The position numbers and the translations under genes were made by a program. The notes beneath the pieces were generated by a model that searched no databases, was not told where the DNA came from, and was given only the letters and a program-made list of their open reading frames with translations. Source: Micromonospora lupini str. Lupac 08 (lineage in GTDB: Bacteria; Actinomycetota; Actinomycetes; Mycobacteriales; Micromonosporaceae). From it: a stretch of 64,000 bases of DNA. This document shows, in pieces, positions 15,770 through 24,138 of the stretch. Numbering within the stretch: position 1 is the stretch's first letter; each line of letters opens with the position of its first letter. The DNA lies in the NCBI RefSeq assembly GCF_000297395.2, contig NZ_HF570108.1, forward strand, positions 76,321-140,320. Reading direction: 5' to 3'.

Positions 15770-18700
15770 GTGCAGGTCGGGATGCTGGGACCATTCGAGG
15801 TTCGTACGGACGAGGGCGCCCTGACCGACGTGCCGGGCGCGCGGTTGCGCGGACTGCTGGCCGCGCTAGCGCTCAGCCCTGGCCACGTGGTCCCGAAGGC
15901 GACTCTCGTGGACTGGATCTGGGGTGAGAATCCGCCCTCCGATGCGACGAACGCCCTGCACCGCCTGGTTTCCCGGCTGCGGAAGGTGCTGCCCGACAAA
16001 GTGATCGAGGGACAGGCCGACGGCTACCGGTTGGCTGTGGAACCCGACGCCGTCGACGCCGTACGGTTCGAACGCCTCGTCGCTCAGGCGCGCGACGCCG
16101 AGGGCCCGCAGCGGGTACGACGGCTGCGTGACGCCCTCGGCCTGTGGCGCGGCACGGCCATGCAGGACATCGGTCTGGCCGACAGCATGGCGTTCGACGC
16201 GGCGGTCACCCGGTTCGAGCGGTTGCGCCTGACCGCTCTGGAGGACCGCTTCGACGTCGAGACGATCCTCGGGCACGGTCCGGAGCTGGTCGCGGAGCTG
16301 ACCGACCTGGTGGCCGCGCACCCGGTGCGTGAACGGCTCGCCCTCGCGTTGATGCGAACTCTCGCCGCGACCGGCCGGGACACGGAGGCCCTGCTCGTGT
16401 ATCAGCGCACGAGCGAGGCGCTTGCCGACGCGCTGGGCGTCGACCCCTCGCCGGAGCTCTCCGCTTTGCACGTCGCACTGCTGCGGGGCGAAGTGGGAGG
16501 GCGCGGCGAGAACCGCAGGACCAATCTGCGGGCCGAGTTGAGCAGCTTCGTCGGCAAGGACGGAGCTGTGGCCGAGGTTGGCGCGCTCGTCGCCGTACAT
16601 CGCCTCACGACCCTGATCGGACCCGGCGGCTCGGGGAAGACCCGGCTGGCGACGGAGACCGCGCGCAGCATGCTCGACGACCTGCCCGACGGTGCCTGGC
16701 TGGTGGAGCTCGCCGCGATCGGGGCGGACGGTGACGTGGTGCAGGCGACGCTTACCGGGCTCGGGCTCCGGGATGCTCTGCTCGGCGAGGCACCGAGCTT
16801 GGAGCCGATCGACCGGCTCGTCGCCGCGATCCGCGAGCGGGACGCGCTGCTGATCCTGGACAACTGCGAGCACGTGATCGAGTCGGCGGCGGCGTTCGCC
16901 CATCGACTGCTCGGGGAGTGCCGGCGACTGCGCATCCTCGCGACGAGCAGGGAACCGCTCGGCATCACCGGTGAGGCCCTGTGGCCGGTCGCGCCACTGC
17001 TCCTGCCGGCCACCGACGCCGACCCCGACGAGATCGAGTCGTCCCCCGCCGTCCGCCTGCTGCGGGACCGGGCGGGCGCGGTGCGCAGAGACCTGGCCGT
17101 CGACGCGCACACGTCGTTGACGATGGCGCGCATCTGTCGGGCTCTGGACGGGATGCCGTTGGCGATCGAGCTGGCCGCGGCCAGGTTGCGCACCATGTCC
17201 GTCGACCAGCTCGCCACCCGGCTCGACGACCGGTTCCGCCTGCTGACCGGCGGCAGCCGCACCGCGCTGCCCCGGCACCGGACGCTGCGAGCCGTGGTGG
17301 ACTGGAGCTGGGAACTGCTCACCGAGGCCGAACGGGTGGTGCTGCGCAGGCTTGCGGTGTTCGCGGGCGGAGCGAGCCTGGCAGCGGCCGAACGGGTCTG
17401 CGCCGGCGACGCGGTCGAGCAGGACGAGGTGCTCGACCTGCTGACCGCGCTGGCCGAGAAGTCGCTGCTGGTCGCCGCGGGTGACGAGGCCCCGCGCTAC
17501 CGGATGCTCGGCACGATCAAGGAGTACGCCGCGCACCGGCTCGCCGAGGCGGGCGAGTCGGATCTGGCACGCCAGGCACATCTCGCCTACTTCACCGAAC
17601 TCACCGAGACGGCGGAGCCGCAACTGCGGCGCGCCGATCAGGTGAGATGGCTCGCCACCCTCGAAGTGGAGCACGACAACATCGGCGCCGCGATGCGCGG
17701 CGCGCTCGCGGCCGGCGAGGCGCACGCGGCAATGCGCCTGGCCGCGGGTGCCGGCTGGTACTGGTGGCTCGGCGGCCACCGGAGCGAAGGCATGGAGCTG
17801 ATCACGGCAGCCACCGAAGCGCCGGGCGAGGTCACCGACGAGATCCGCGCCACGGTGTACGCGCTCGTCGTGCTCTTCCTGAACTCCGGGCCCGGTGACG
17901 AGCGCCAGGCCGCGGAGTGGATCCACCGGGCGTACGACTTCAGCCAGCGCAGCCCCGGCAACCACCCCGGGACGTCGCTCGTCGTCCCGCTGGAGCGCAT
18001 GTTGCGTGCTCCGGACGCGGTCCTCTCCGCGTGGGAACCGCTGCTTGACGACGCGGATCCCTGGGTACGCGCACTGGCCCGGCTTCAGCTCGGCAAGATG
18101 CGGATCATTCTCGGTCAGGACGGCCGGGACGTGGACGCGTATCTCGAGTCGGCGCTCGCCGAGTTCCGGATTCTCGGCGAGCGGTTCGGGATCTCGTTCG
18201 CCCTCACCGAGTTGGCGGAGCTCATCGCCATCCGCGGCGACTTCGCCGGTGCGTGCGGGCACTACGAGGAGGCGATCGCGGTCGTCACCGAGGTCGGCAC
18301 CGTCGAGGACATCATCCGGATGCGGTCGAGACAGGCTCAACTGCACTGGTTGCTGGGCGACGAGAAGTCCAGCGCGGCCGCCGTGGCCGAGGCGCGGCGG
18401 TTCGCGGAACGGGTCACCTGGCCGGGCGCGTTGGCGGTGCTCGCCCTGTCGCAGGCGGAGCTCGCTCGCTGGCGCGGGGACGGCGAGGAGGTGACCCGGC
18501 AGGTCGGTGTCGCGACGGCCCTGCTGCGCGACGAAGCCGAGCAGGCGCACATCCGCTCGGTGACACATGACCTGCTCGGCTACGTCGCCGACGATCTCGA
18601 CGAGGCGCGACGGCACCGTTCCGCGGCGTGTCAGGCGGCGGCCGAGACGGGGCACGCACCCTCTATCGCGCAGGTGCTGGTCGGAGTCGCGGACCTGGCC

Positions 18701-18907
18701 CTGCGTCGCGAGCAGCATGAGCAGGCCGCCCGGCTGCTCGCGGCGAGCACCGCCGTGCGCGGTCGGCCGGATCGATCCCAGCCGGATGTGGCCCGGATCG
18801 AGCAGGCAGTGCGGCGCCGCCTCGGCGAAGGGAGATTCGCGGAGGCGGCGCTGGAAGGCACTCGGACGAACTGGAGTGAGCTGGTCGCGGTCACGCTCGC
18901 TTCGTGA
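15770..18907 (+). CDS. AfsR/SARP-family regulator with BTAD and NB-ARC ATPase domains
   Basis: A large transcription regulator of about 1045 residues. The N-terminus MLGPFEVRTDEGAL with LVDWIWGENPPSDATNALH and VSRLRKVLP is an OmpR-type winged-helix DNA-binding domain. Residues about 90-240 are the BTAD domain. An STAND/NB-ARC ATPase follows, with Walker A GPGGSGKTR at about 282 and LLILDNCEHVIE at about 359. The C-terminal half is helical, TPR-like. GTG 15770 is preferred; CAAGAT lies 7 nt upstream, compatible with a leaderless start. Such proteins activate antibiotic or developmental genes. None lies nearby except the ABC exporter genes, whose 3' end overlaps this gene by 17 bp. Confidence 0.85.
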   Translation: MQVGMLGPFEVRTDEGALTDVPGARLRGLLAALALSPGHVVPKATLVDWIWGENPPSDATNALHRLVSRLRKVLPDKVIEGQADGYRLAVEPDAVDAVRFERLVAQARDAEGPQRVRRLRDALGLWRGTAMQDIGLADSMAFDAAVTRFERLRLTALEDRFDVETILGHGPELVAELTDLVAAHPVRERLALALMRTLAATGRDTEALLVYQRTSEALADALGVDPSPELSALHVALLRGEVGGRGENRRTNLRAELSSFVGKDGAVAEVGALVAVHRLTTLIGPGGSGKTRLATETARSMLDDLPDGAWLVELAAIGADGDVVQATLTGLGLRDALLGEAPSLEPIDRLVAAIRERDALLILDNCEHVIESAAAFAHRLLGECRRLRILATSREPLGITGEALWPVAPLLLPATDADPDEIESSPAVRLLRDRAGAVRRDLAVDAHTSLTMARICRALDGMPLAIELAAARLRTMSVDQLATRLDDRFRLLTGGSRTALPRHRTLRAVVDWSWELLTEAERVVLRRLAVFAGGASLAAAERVCAGDAVEQDEVLDLLTALAEKSLLVAAGDEAPRYRMLGTIKEYAAHRLAEAGESDLARQAHLAYFTELTETAEPQLRRADQVRWLATLEVEHDNIGAAMRGALAAGEAHAAMRLAAGAGWYWWLGGHRSEGMELITAATEAPGEVTDEIRATVYALVVLFLNSGPGDERQAAEWIHRAYDFSQRSPGNHPGTSLVVPLERMLRAPDAVLSAWEPLLDDADPWVRALARLQLGKMRIILGQDGRDVDAYLESALAEFRILGERFGISFALTELAELIAIRGDFAGACGHYEEAIAVVTEVGTVEDIIRMRSRQAQLHWLLGDEKSSAAAVAEARRFAERVTWPGALAVLALSQAELARWRGDGEEVTRQVGVATALLRDEAEQAHIRSVTHDLLGYVADDLDEARRHRSAACQAAAETGHAPSIAQVLVGVADLALRREQHEQAARLLAASTAVRGRPDRSQPDVARIEQAVRRRLGEGRFAEAALEGTRTNWSELVAVTLAS

Positions 18908-19640
18908 AGGTGGAACGCGCCCACAGGTATCCGACGAGGGCGATGGCCACGCACCAGGCGAGGGCGGGGATCACGTCGCCTGCGGATGGCGTCCCGTTGA
19001 GGAACCCGCGCAAGGTCTCGATGATCGGCGTGAAGGGCTGGTATTCCGCGAACTCCCGCAGCCCGGGTCCCATCTTGTCCGCCGGCACGATCGCGCTGCT
19101 GAAGAACGGCAGCATGACCAGAGGTACGGAGGCCAGCCCCGCCGTTTCCGGCGACTTGGCCGACAGTCCCAGGGCGACCGTGAGCCAGCCGGCGGCGACA
19201 CCGAGCAGCACGATGATGCCGATGGCGCCGACCCAGTCGAGGAGGCTCGCCGACGGGTCGAACCCGAGCAGGAAGGCCACCCCGATGAGGGCCGCGATGG
19301 CGGCCAGGTTGGTCAGGACGCTGGCGACGACGTGGCCGGTCAGCACCGCGCCCCGAGAGACGTGCATGACCTTGAACCGGTTGATGATGCCCTTGGTCAT
19401 GTCCGAGTTGACGGCCGTGGCGGTGGCTCCGAGGCCGTAGCAGACGGCCAGCAGCATCAGTCCCGGGGTCGCGTAGTCGATGTAGTCGACGCCGACGTTG
19501 AAGGCGTCGCCGAACATGTACACGAACATCAGCATGATGATGATGGGCATCAGCACCGCGTTGAACACCGAGGTCGGGTTCCGGGCGATGTGCTTGAAGT
19601 TGCGACGAAGCATGACGATCGAGTGGGCCTTGGTGCTCAT
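18891..19640 (-). CDS. ABC-2 type transporter permease (DrrB-like)
   Basis: A 249-residue membrane subunit of a DrrAB-type exporter. About six hydrophobic segments are visible, starting with NPTSVFNAVLMPIIIMLMFV, and the ABC-2 signature region SPETAGLASVPLVMLPFFSSAIVP is present with YQPFTPIIETLRGFL after it. ATG 19640 overlaps the stop of the ATPase gene by 4 bp (ATGA). The 3' end overlaps the convergent AfsR-like gene. The exported compound is unknown. Confidence 0.9.
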   Translation of the reverse strand: MSTKAHSIVMLRRNFKHIARNPTSVFNAVLMPIIIMLMFVYMFGDAFNVGVDYIDYATPGLMLLAVCYGLGATATAVNSDMTKGIINRFKVMHVSRGAVLTGHVVASVLTNLAAIAALIGVAFLLGFDPSASLLDWVGAIGIIVLLGVAAGWLTVALGLSAKSPETAGLASVPLVMLPFFSSAIVPADKMGPGLREFAEYQPFTPIIETLRGFLNGTPSAGDVIPALAWCVAIALVGYLWARSTFTKRA

Positions 19641-20581
19641 TTCGCGGAAACCTCCGGGGTGCGGTTGCCCGTCAGGGCGAGGAAGACGTCATCAAGGTCC
19701 GGCGTCTGGACGGAGAGTCCTTCGGCGCTGATCGCGTACTCGTCGAGTCGGTCAAGCAGGGCCCGCAGCGAGGCCGTCCCGCCGTCGCTGGGAACTCGCA
19801 GGGCCAGTGCCTCGTCGTCCCTCGTGGAGTCGCTCAGCACCCGGGCGGCCGCGTCGAGTTCGGCGACCGTGGTGAACCGGAGCCGGACGTGCGTGCCGGG
19901 GATCTGGCGCTTGAGCTCGTCGGGCGTGCCCTGGGCGACGAGACGCCCCTGGTCGAGGACGGCGATCCGGTCGGCGAGCTGGTCGGCTTCCTCGAGGTAC
20001 TGGGTGGTGAGGAAGATCGTGACACCGTCGGCGACCAGGTCGCGGATGATGGACCACATCGTGCGGCGACTGCGGGGATCGAGGCCCGTCGTCGGCTCGT
20101 CGAGGAAGATGATCCGCGGGTCGCCGACAAGCGTCATCGCCAGGTCCAGCTTTCGGCGCATGCCGCCGGAGTAGGTCGAGGCCGGTTTCTGCGCCGACTC
20201 CGCCAGATCGAACCGCTCCAGCAACCCGGTGACGACCCGCCCGCCGTCCCTTGTCGGTATCCCGCTCAGATCCACCATGAGCTGCAGGTTCTCCCGGCCG
20301 GTCAGCAGTTCGTCCACCGCCGCGAACTGGCCGGTGACCCCGATGGCCGCCCGGACGGCCCTGGCCTCGGTCGCGACATCGTGCCCGGCCACGCGGACCG
20401 ACCCACCGTCGGCCTTCACCAACGTGGTCAGCACGTTCACAGTCGTCGTCTTACCCGCCCCGTTCGGGCCGAGCAGGGAGAAGATCGTGCCCGCCTGGAC
20501 CTCCAGGTCGATGCCGTCGAGCACGACCTTGTCCTTGTAGGCCTTCCGCAAGCCGGAGACCGCAATCGCTGAACTCGTCAT
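19637..20581 (-). CDS. ABC transporter ATPase (DrrA-like)
   Basis: A 314-residue ATP-binding subunit close to daunorubicin-resistance DrrA. Walker A is GPNGAGKTTT, the signature is YSGGMRRKLDLA, Walker B is RIIFLDEPTTGLD, and the switch histidine region is replaced by LTTQYLEEADQLADRI as usual in this family (LTTQY). A DrrA-type C-terminal extension ends in DDVFLALTG. ATG 20581 begins MTSSAIAVSGLRK. It forms a two-gene operon with the permease; they probably export a hydrophobic compound. Confidence 0.93.
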   Translation of the reverse strand: MTSSAIAVSGLRKAYKDKVVLDGIDLEVQAGTIFSLLGPNGAGKTTTVNVLTTLVKADGGSVRVAGHDVATEARAVRAAIGVTGQFAAVDELLTGRENLQLMVDLSGIPTRDGGRVVTGLLERFDLAESAQKPASTYSGGMRRKLDLAMTLVGDPRIIFLDEPTTGLDPRSRRTMWSIIRDLVADGVTIFLTTQYLEEADQLADRIAVLDQGRLVAQGTPDELKRQIPGTHVRLRFTTVAELDAAARVLSDSTRDDEALALRVPSDGGTASLRALLDRLDEYAISAEGLSVQTPDLDDVFLALTGNRTPEVSAK

Positions 20582-20700
20582 GCGGCCAACTATCGAGAGC
20601 CAGCCTGTCACCGGACTGACACGGCCGTGACACGACCACTGACGCCTGTCGCTGGGGTTCCCTCGCCGTAGCGATTAGGGTCCGACCAGGAGGTGGTCGT

Positions 20701-21066
20701 TTGTTCACCGAGGCTTTTCCCATCGTGACGACGCCCGACCTGCCGCGGCTGATCGCGTTCTACCGGGATGTCGTGGGCTTCGAGCTGACCTACCGATTTC
20801 CCGAGGACGGCGAGCCGGAGTTCGTAGCCCTGCGACTCGGTAGCAGTGAGCTGGGCCTGGCTGCCGACCCGCACGCCGGCGACCCTGCCCTCTCGCGCCG
20901 CTGGGAGTTGTGCGTGTACGCCGACGACTGCGACACGGCCGTGCACGCACTGCGTGCGGGCGGCGCGACGGTCACCGAGGAGCCGGTGGACCAGCCCTGG
21001 GGTGAGCGGTCCGCCCGGGTCACCGACCCGGACGGCAACCGGCTGCTGGTGCTGTCCCGCCTGTAG
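20701..21066 (+). CDS. VOC (glyoxalase/bleomycin-resistance) family protein
   Basis: A 121-residue two-module VOC protein: FPIVTTPDLPRLIAFYRDVVGFEL starts the first beta-alpha-beta-beta-beta unit and WELCVYADDCDTAVHALRAGG the second. It ends with the usual RVTDPDGNRLLVL. TTG 20701 is chosen because GGAGG ends 7 nt upstream. Metal ligands of glyoxalase I are not all evident, so antibiotic binding or another lyase function is equally possible. Confidence 0.83.
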   Translation: MFTEAFPIVTTPDLPRLIAFYRDVVGFELTYRFPEDGEPEFVALRLGSSELGLAADPHAGDPALSRRWELCVYADDCDTAVHALRAGGATVTEEPVDQPWGERSARVTDPDGNRLLVLSRL

Positions 21067-21072
21067 GGGCGG

Positions 21073-21717
21073 TCATCGTCTCCAGAACAGGAGATGGGTG
21101 ACTCCGCTGGGGCTGGGCACCGACTCCAGGTGGAAGCGGTCGAGCAGCTCGGTGTGGCTGTCCCACAATCGCTCGCCCCGGTGGAGGTCGACGGGCGCGA
21201 CGGCGATGTGCATCGTGTCGACCAGGCCGGCATCGAGGAACGCGCGGATGGTGGCCACCCCACCACCCAGGCGTACGTCCCGGGCGCCCGCTGCCTGCTT
21301 CGCCTGGGCCAGCGCCTCGGCCGGGCTGGTGTCGAGGAAGTGGAACGTGGTGTCGGACAGGGTGAACGACGGGCGTACGTGGTGGGTGAGCACGAAGACC
21401 GGCGTGTGGAACGGCGGGTTGTCCCCCCACCAGCCCTGCCACTCGTGGTTCTCCCAGGGGCCACGCTGCGGGCCGAACTTGTTGCGACCCATGATCTCCG
21501 CGCCGATGTTGCACTCGGCGTCACGGGTCAGGTAGTCGTCCAGGCCGCGAGTGCCGCCCGGCTCGGTGCGGTACACGAAGCTGGCGGTGGCCGAACGCCA
21601 GGAGAACAGCGCGGTGGGGTCCGCGTGGCCGAAGGGCCGTTCCAGGCTCTGCCCCTCTCCGGTGCCGAACCCGTCCCGGGAAACGTTGAAACACTGCACT
21701 CGCAACAGCTGCGGCAT
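21073..21717 (-). CDS. Dihydrofolate reductase-like (RibD C-terminal) family protein 1
   Basis: A 214-residue protein of the RibD-C/DHFR-like group. It has VSRDGFGTGEG near the N-terminus, GAEIMGRNKFGPQRG, VFVLTHHVRPSF, and VRLGGGVATIRAFLDAGLVDTMHIAVAP, which is the nucleotide-binding and C-terminal strand region. The gene is 10 nt downstream of a paralogue and probably co-transcribed. It is annotated in relatives as a deaminase/reductase; true dihydrofolate reductase activity is unlikely. Confidence 0.82.
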   Translation of the reverse strand: MPQLLRVQCFNVSRDGFGTGEGQSLERPFGHADPTALFSWRSATASFVYRTEPGGTRGLDDYLTRDAECNIGAEIMGRNKFGPQRGPWENHEWQGWWGDNPPFHTPVFVLTHHVRPSFTLSDTTFHFLDTSPAEALAQAKQAAGARDVRLGGGVATIRAFLDAGLVDTMHIAVAPVDLHRGERLWDSHTELLDRFHLESVPSPSGVTHLLFWRR

Positions 21718-21727
21718 TGCGTCTCCT

Positions 21728-22432
21728 TCAGTTCGTGGTCGTCGTCGGGCCGCCGCCACTGCCCCGGTCGTCGAGCACGAGGGGGGCGCGACCGCTCACC
21801 TCGTACCGAATGTGGGTGACCTGCGGTGTGGGGATGACCCGGGTCGGCGTCAGCTCGATGGCCTCCTTGTCGCCGAGGTCGAGGTCCGCGTCGAGCAGCC
21901 GCAGGCCGGTGCCGAGCACTACCGGCACGACGTGCAGCTCCAACTCGTCGAGCAGCCCGGCCTTGAGCACCTGTCGCACGAGGCTGCCGCCTCCGGCCAC
22001 GGCCACGTTCCGGCCGCCGGCCGCCGCGCGCGCCTGCTCGACGGCGCTGGCCACGCCGTCGGTGACGTAGGTGAAGCTGGTGCCACCGCCGCGCCGCAGG
22101 GTCTCGCGGGGTCGGTGCGTGACGACGAAGACCGGCGCGCGGAACGGCGGCTCCTCGCCCCAGGGCACCTCGCCGCCGTCGGCCATCCGGCGACCCATGA
22201 CGTACGCGCCTGCGGCGCCGAACGTCTCGGCGATCACGTCGGAGTTGGCGTCCTGCTCGCCTCCGGCGAAGCCCTGTCGCTCGCGCCACGCCATCGCGTC
22301 GGTCGCCCAGCGGGTGACCCGGAAGAAGCCGGCGCTCTCGGCCGAGTCCATCCAGTCGCCGTCGCCGTCGAACAACGGGCCGGCGTAGAACCCGTCCACC
22401 GACACCGACAGCTGTGCGGTCACCTTCGTCAT
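21728..22432 (-). CDS. Dihydrofolate reductase-like (RibD C-terminal) family protein 2
   Basis: A 234-residue paralogue of the preceding gene product, with QLSVSVDGFYAGP, GAYVMGRRMADGGEVPWG, VFVVTHRPRETL and NVAVAGGGSLVRQVLKAGLLDELELHVVPVVLG. The same order of motifs in both proteins suggests an old tandem duplication. ATG 22432 begins MTKVTAQLSVS. A CRP-like palindrome lies about 90 nt upstream. The enzymatic substrate is unknown. Confidence 0.82.
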   Translation of the reverse strand: MTKVTAQLSVSVDGFYAGPLFDGDGDWMDSAESAGFFRVTRWATDAMAWRERQGFAGGEQDANSDVIAETFGAAGAYVMGRRMADGGEVPWGEEPPFRAPVFVVTHRPRETLRRGGGTSFTYVTDGVASAVEQARAAAGGRNVAVAGGGSLVRQVLKAGLLDELELHVVPVVLGTGLRLLDADLDLGDKEAIELTPTRVIPTPQVTHIRYEVSGRAPLVLDDRGSGGGPTTTTN

Positions 22433-22522
22433 GTCGCTACTTCCCTCTTCTCGGGCGGCACCCAGCGGGTGTCTGCTCGCAGAGAGGTCGGAACCGATCA
22501 GGACGCCCCTACCGCAACCACT

Positions 22523-22538
22523 TGTGACGTGGGTCACG
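22523..22538. promoter_or_regulatory. CRP-like palindrome
   Basis: TGTGACGTGGGTCACG fits the CRP/FNR-family box TGTGA-N6-TCACA with one mismatch. It lies about 90 nt upstream of the second DHFR-like gene (minus strand). Confidence 0.4.
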
Positions 22539-22547
22539 TGCAGAGGA

Positions 22548-22670
22548 CTACGGCCTGCGTTCGACGATCGCCGCCTCGATCCGCAGACCGATGCCGGTCA
22601 GGATGAGGAAGGCGGCCAGGATCAGTGGTTGAAGCCCGCCGTGCTCGCAGTGCGGGTGTATCGGGCGCGA
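22548..22670 (-). pseudogene. Possible remnant of a membrane-protein gene (no start codon)
   Basis: The minus strand is open from after a stop at 22671-22673 to a stop at 22548-22550. The last 28 codons read like the C-terminal end of a real membrane protein: GLQPLILAAFLILTGIGLRI followed by EAAIVERRP. No ATG, GTG or TTG opens the frame, and there is no room for one before the divergent luciferase-like gene. It is either a decayed gene fragment or a coincidence. Confidence 0.3.
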
Positions 22671-22684
22671 CTAGGCTGGCGATC

Positions 22685-23563
22685 ATGCGGATTGGCATCG
22701 TGATCCTGCCGGACCAGCGTTGGGCCGAGTCGCAGCGTCGCTGGCGGCAGGCCGACGAGTGGGGCTTCGACCACGCCTGGACGTACGACCATCTGGGCTG
22801 GCGGGACCTGGTCGACGGCCCGTGGTTCGACTCGATGGCCACGCTGACCGCCGCTGCGACGGTGACGTCCCGGATCCGGCTGGGGACGCTCGTGGCGTCG
22901 CCGAACTTCCGGCACCCGGCCGCGTTCGCCCGGCAGATCACCACTGTGGACGACGTCTCGGACGGCCGGCTGCTGCTGGGGCTGGGCGCGGGTGGCATCG
23001 GCTTCGACTCGGCGGTGCTGGGCGGTGAGACGTTGCCGCCACGGCAGCGGGTCGACCGGTTCGCCGAGTTCACCGAGCTGCTGGACCTGATCCTGCGGGA
23101 CGACGGCACGACGTGGCGCGGTGAGTGGTTCGCCGCGGTGGACGCCCGCAACAACCCCGGCTGTGTGCAGCAGCCCCGGGTGCCGTTCGTGGTCGCCGCG
23201 AACGGTCCACGGTCGATGCGGCTGGTGGCCCGGTTCGGTCAGGGTTGGGTGACCACCGGCACCGAAGCCGACGACGTGGAGGGCTGGTGGGGCACCGTGT
23301 CGGCGCTGTCGGAGCGGATGGACCGGACGCTGGACGAGGCCGGCCGTGACCCGGCGACGCTGGACCGCTACCTGTCGATGGACGCGGCGCCGGTGTTCTC
23401 GCTCAGCAGCGCGCAGTTCTTCGCCGACCAGGTCGGCCGGGCCGCCGAGCTCGGCTTCACCGACGTGGTGACGCACTGGCCGCGTGCGGGCAGTTGGTAC
23501 GCGGGCGACGAGGCCGTCCTGGCCGACGTGGCGACGCGACTCCTGCCCGAGCTGCGCGCCTGA
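22685..23563 (+). CDS. Luciferase-like (LLM class) flavin-dependent oxidoreductase
   Basis: A 292-residue TIM-barrel enzyme of the bacterial luciferase/F420-dependent group. It begins MRIGIVILPDQRW and contains WTYDHLGW, SRIRLGTLVASPNFRHPAAFARQ, DGRLLLGLGAGG and PFVVAANGPRSMRLVARFGQGWVTTG, all family hallmarks. In actinomycetes the cofactor is often F420H2 rather than FMNH2; this cannot be decided here. ATG 22685 is 7 nt after TAGGCT, so the mRNA is probably leaderless. The 3' end has been duplicated in tandem. Confidence 0.85.
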   Translation: MRIGIVILPDQRWAESQRRWRQADEWGFDHAWTYDHLGWRDLVDGPWFDSMATLTAAATVTSRIRLGTLVASPNFRHPAAFARQITTVDDVSDGRLLLGLGAGGIGFDSAVLGGETLPPRQRVDRFAEFTELLDLILRDDGTTWRGEWFAAVDARNNPGCVQQPRVPFVVAANGPRSMRLVARFGQGWVTTGTEADDVEGWWGTVSALSERMDRTLDEAGRDPATLDRYLSMDAAPVFSLSSAQFFADQVGRAAELGFTDVVTHWPRAGSWYAGDEAVLADVATRLLPELRA

Positions 23564-23631
23564 GGCAGCACGCCAAGCGGCGGCCAGGCCCGAGCTGCGC
23601 GCCTGAGGTAGTACGCCAAGCAGCGGGCCAG
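23545..23631. repeat. 43-bp direct duplication of the luciferase-like gene's 3' end
   Basis: The segment beginning GCCCGAGCTGCGCGCCTGAG at 23545, which includes the stop codon, is repeated from 23588 with a few differences. The second copy lies entirely outside the gene. Confidence 0.75.
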
Positions 23632-23649
23632 GCGCCGGCGGCCACGAGA

Positions 23650-24081
23650 TCAGGTACCGAGATCGCCGCTGGCGACGCCGCCCTCGCCACCGGAGACCAG
23701 CCGCAGGCGCAGGCAGACGATCGGGGTGTCGTCGTCGACCGGGGTGCCGAGCCGCGCCCAGTAGGCCGAGTGCCCGGCCCGCCACTCCTCGATCGAGCGG
23801 TCTCCCTCGCCCTCGGCGCGAGCGAACTCCCAGGGCACGTCGCCGAAGCGGACCACCTCGACTCCGGTGATCTCCACGACGCCGGCCAGCGCGTCGTTGT
23901 CGTCGACAAGCACGAGCCGTTCGCCTACCTGCTCCAGCTCCTCGCCCTCTTCCGCGTACTCGGCGAGCCGGCCCGCCGTCGCGGTCTTCACGCCGGCCAG
24001 CACCAGGGTGTTCAGGGTCGCCCGCAGTTCGCCGGGGGTGCCGAGGGCGAGCGTGCGCAGAGCACCGATCCGAGGCCACAT
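23650..24081 (-). CDS. ASCH-domain protein
   Basis: A 143-residue ASCH-domain protein; this PUA-like fold usually binds RNA or nucleosides. It has the expected LVLAGVKTATAGRL (strand and G-x-K-x-x-T motif), GERLVLVDDNDALAGVVEITGVEVVRF, and a C-terminal VCLRLRLV strand. ATG 24081 lies 7 nt after TAGCCT, suggesting a leaderless transcript. Role unknown. Confidence 0.8.
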   Translation of the reverse strand: MWPRIGALRTLALGTPGELRATLNTLVLAGVKTATAGRLAEYAEEGEELEQVGERLVLVDDNDALAGVVEITGVEVVRFGDVPWEFARAEGEGDRSIEEWRAGHSAYWARLGTPVDDDTPIVCLRLRLVSGGEGGVASGDLGT

Positions 24082-24138
24082 CCTGCCGAGGCTAGGCCAG
24101 CGTGGCCGGCGTCGTCGTGGTAATTCGTGCGGTGCTGC

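Noticed and set aside
15866..18718. A 950-codon antisense frame in the AfsR-like gene
   Set aside because: No recognisable motifs, composition typical of a codon-position shadow.
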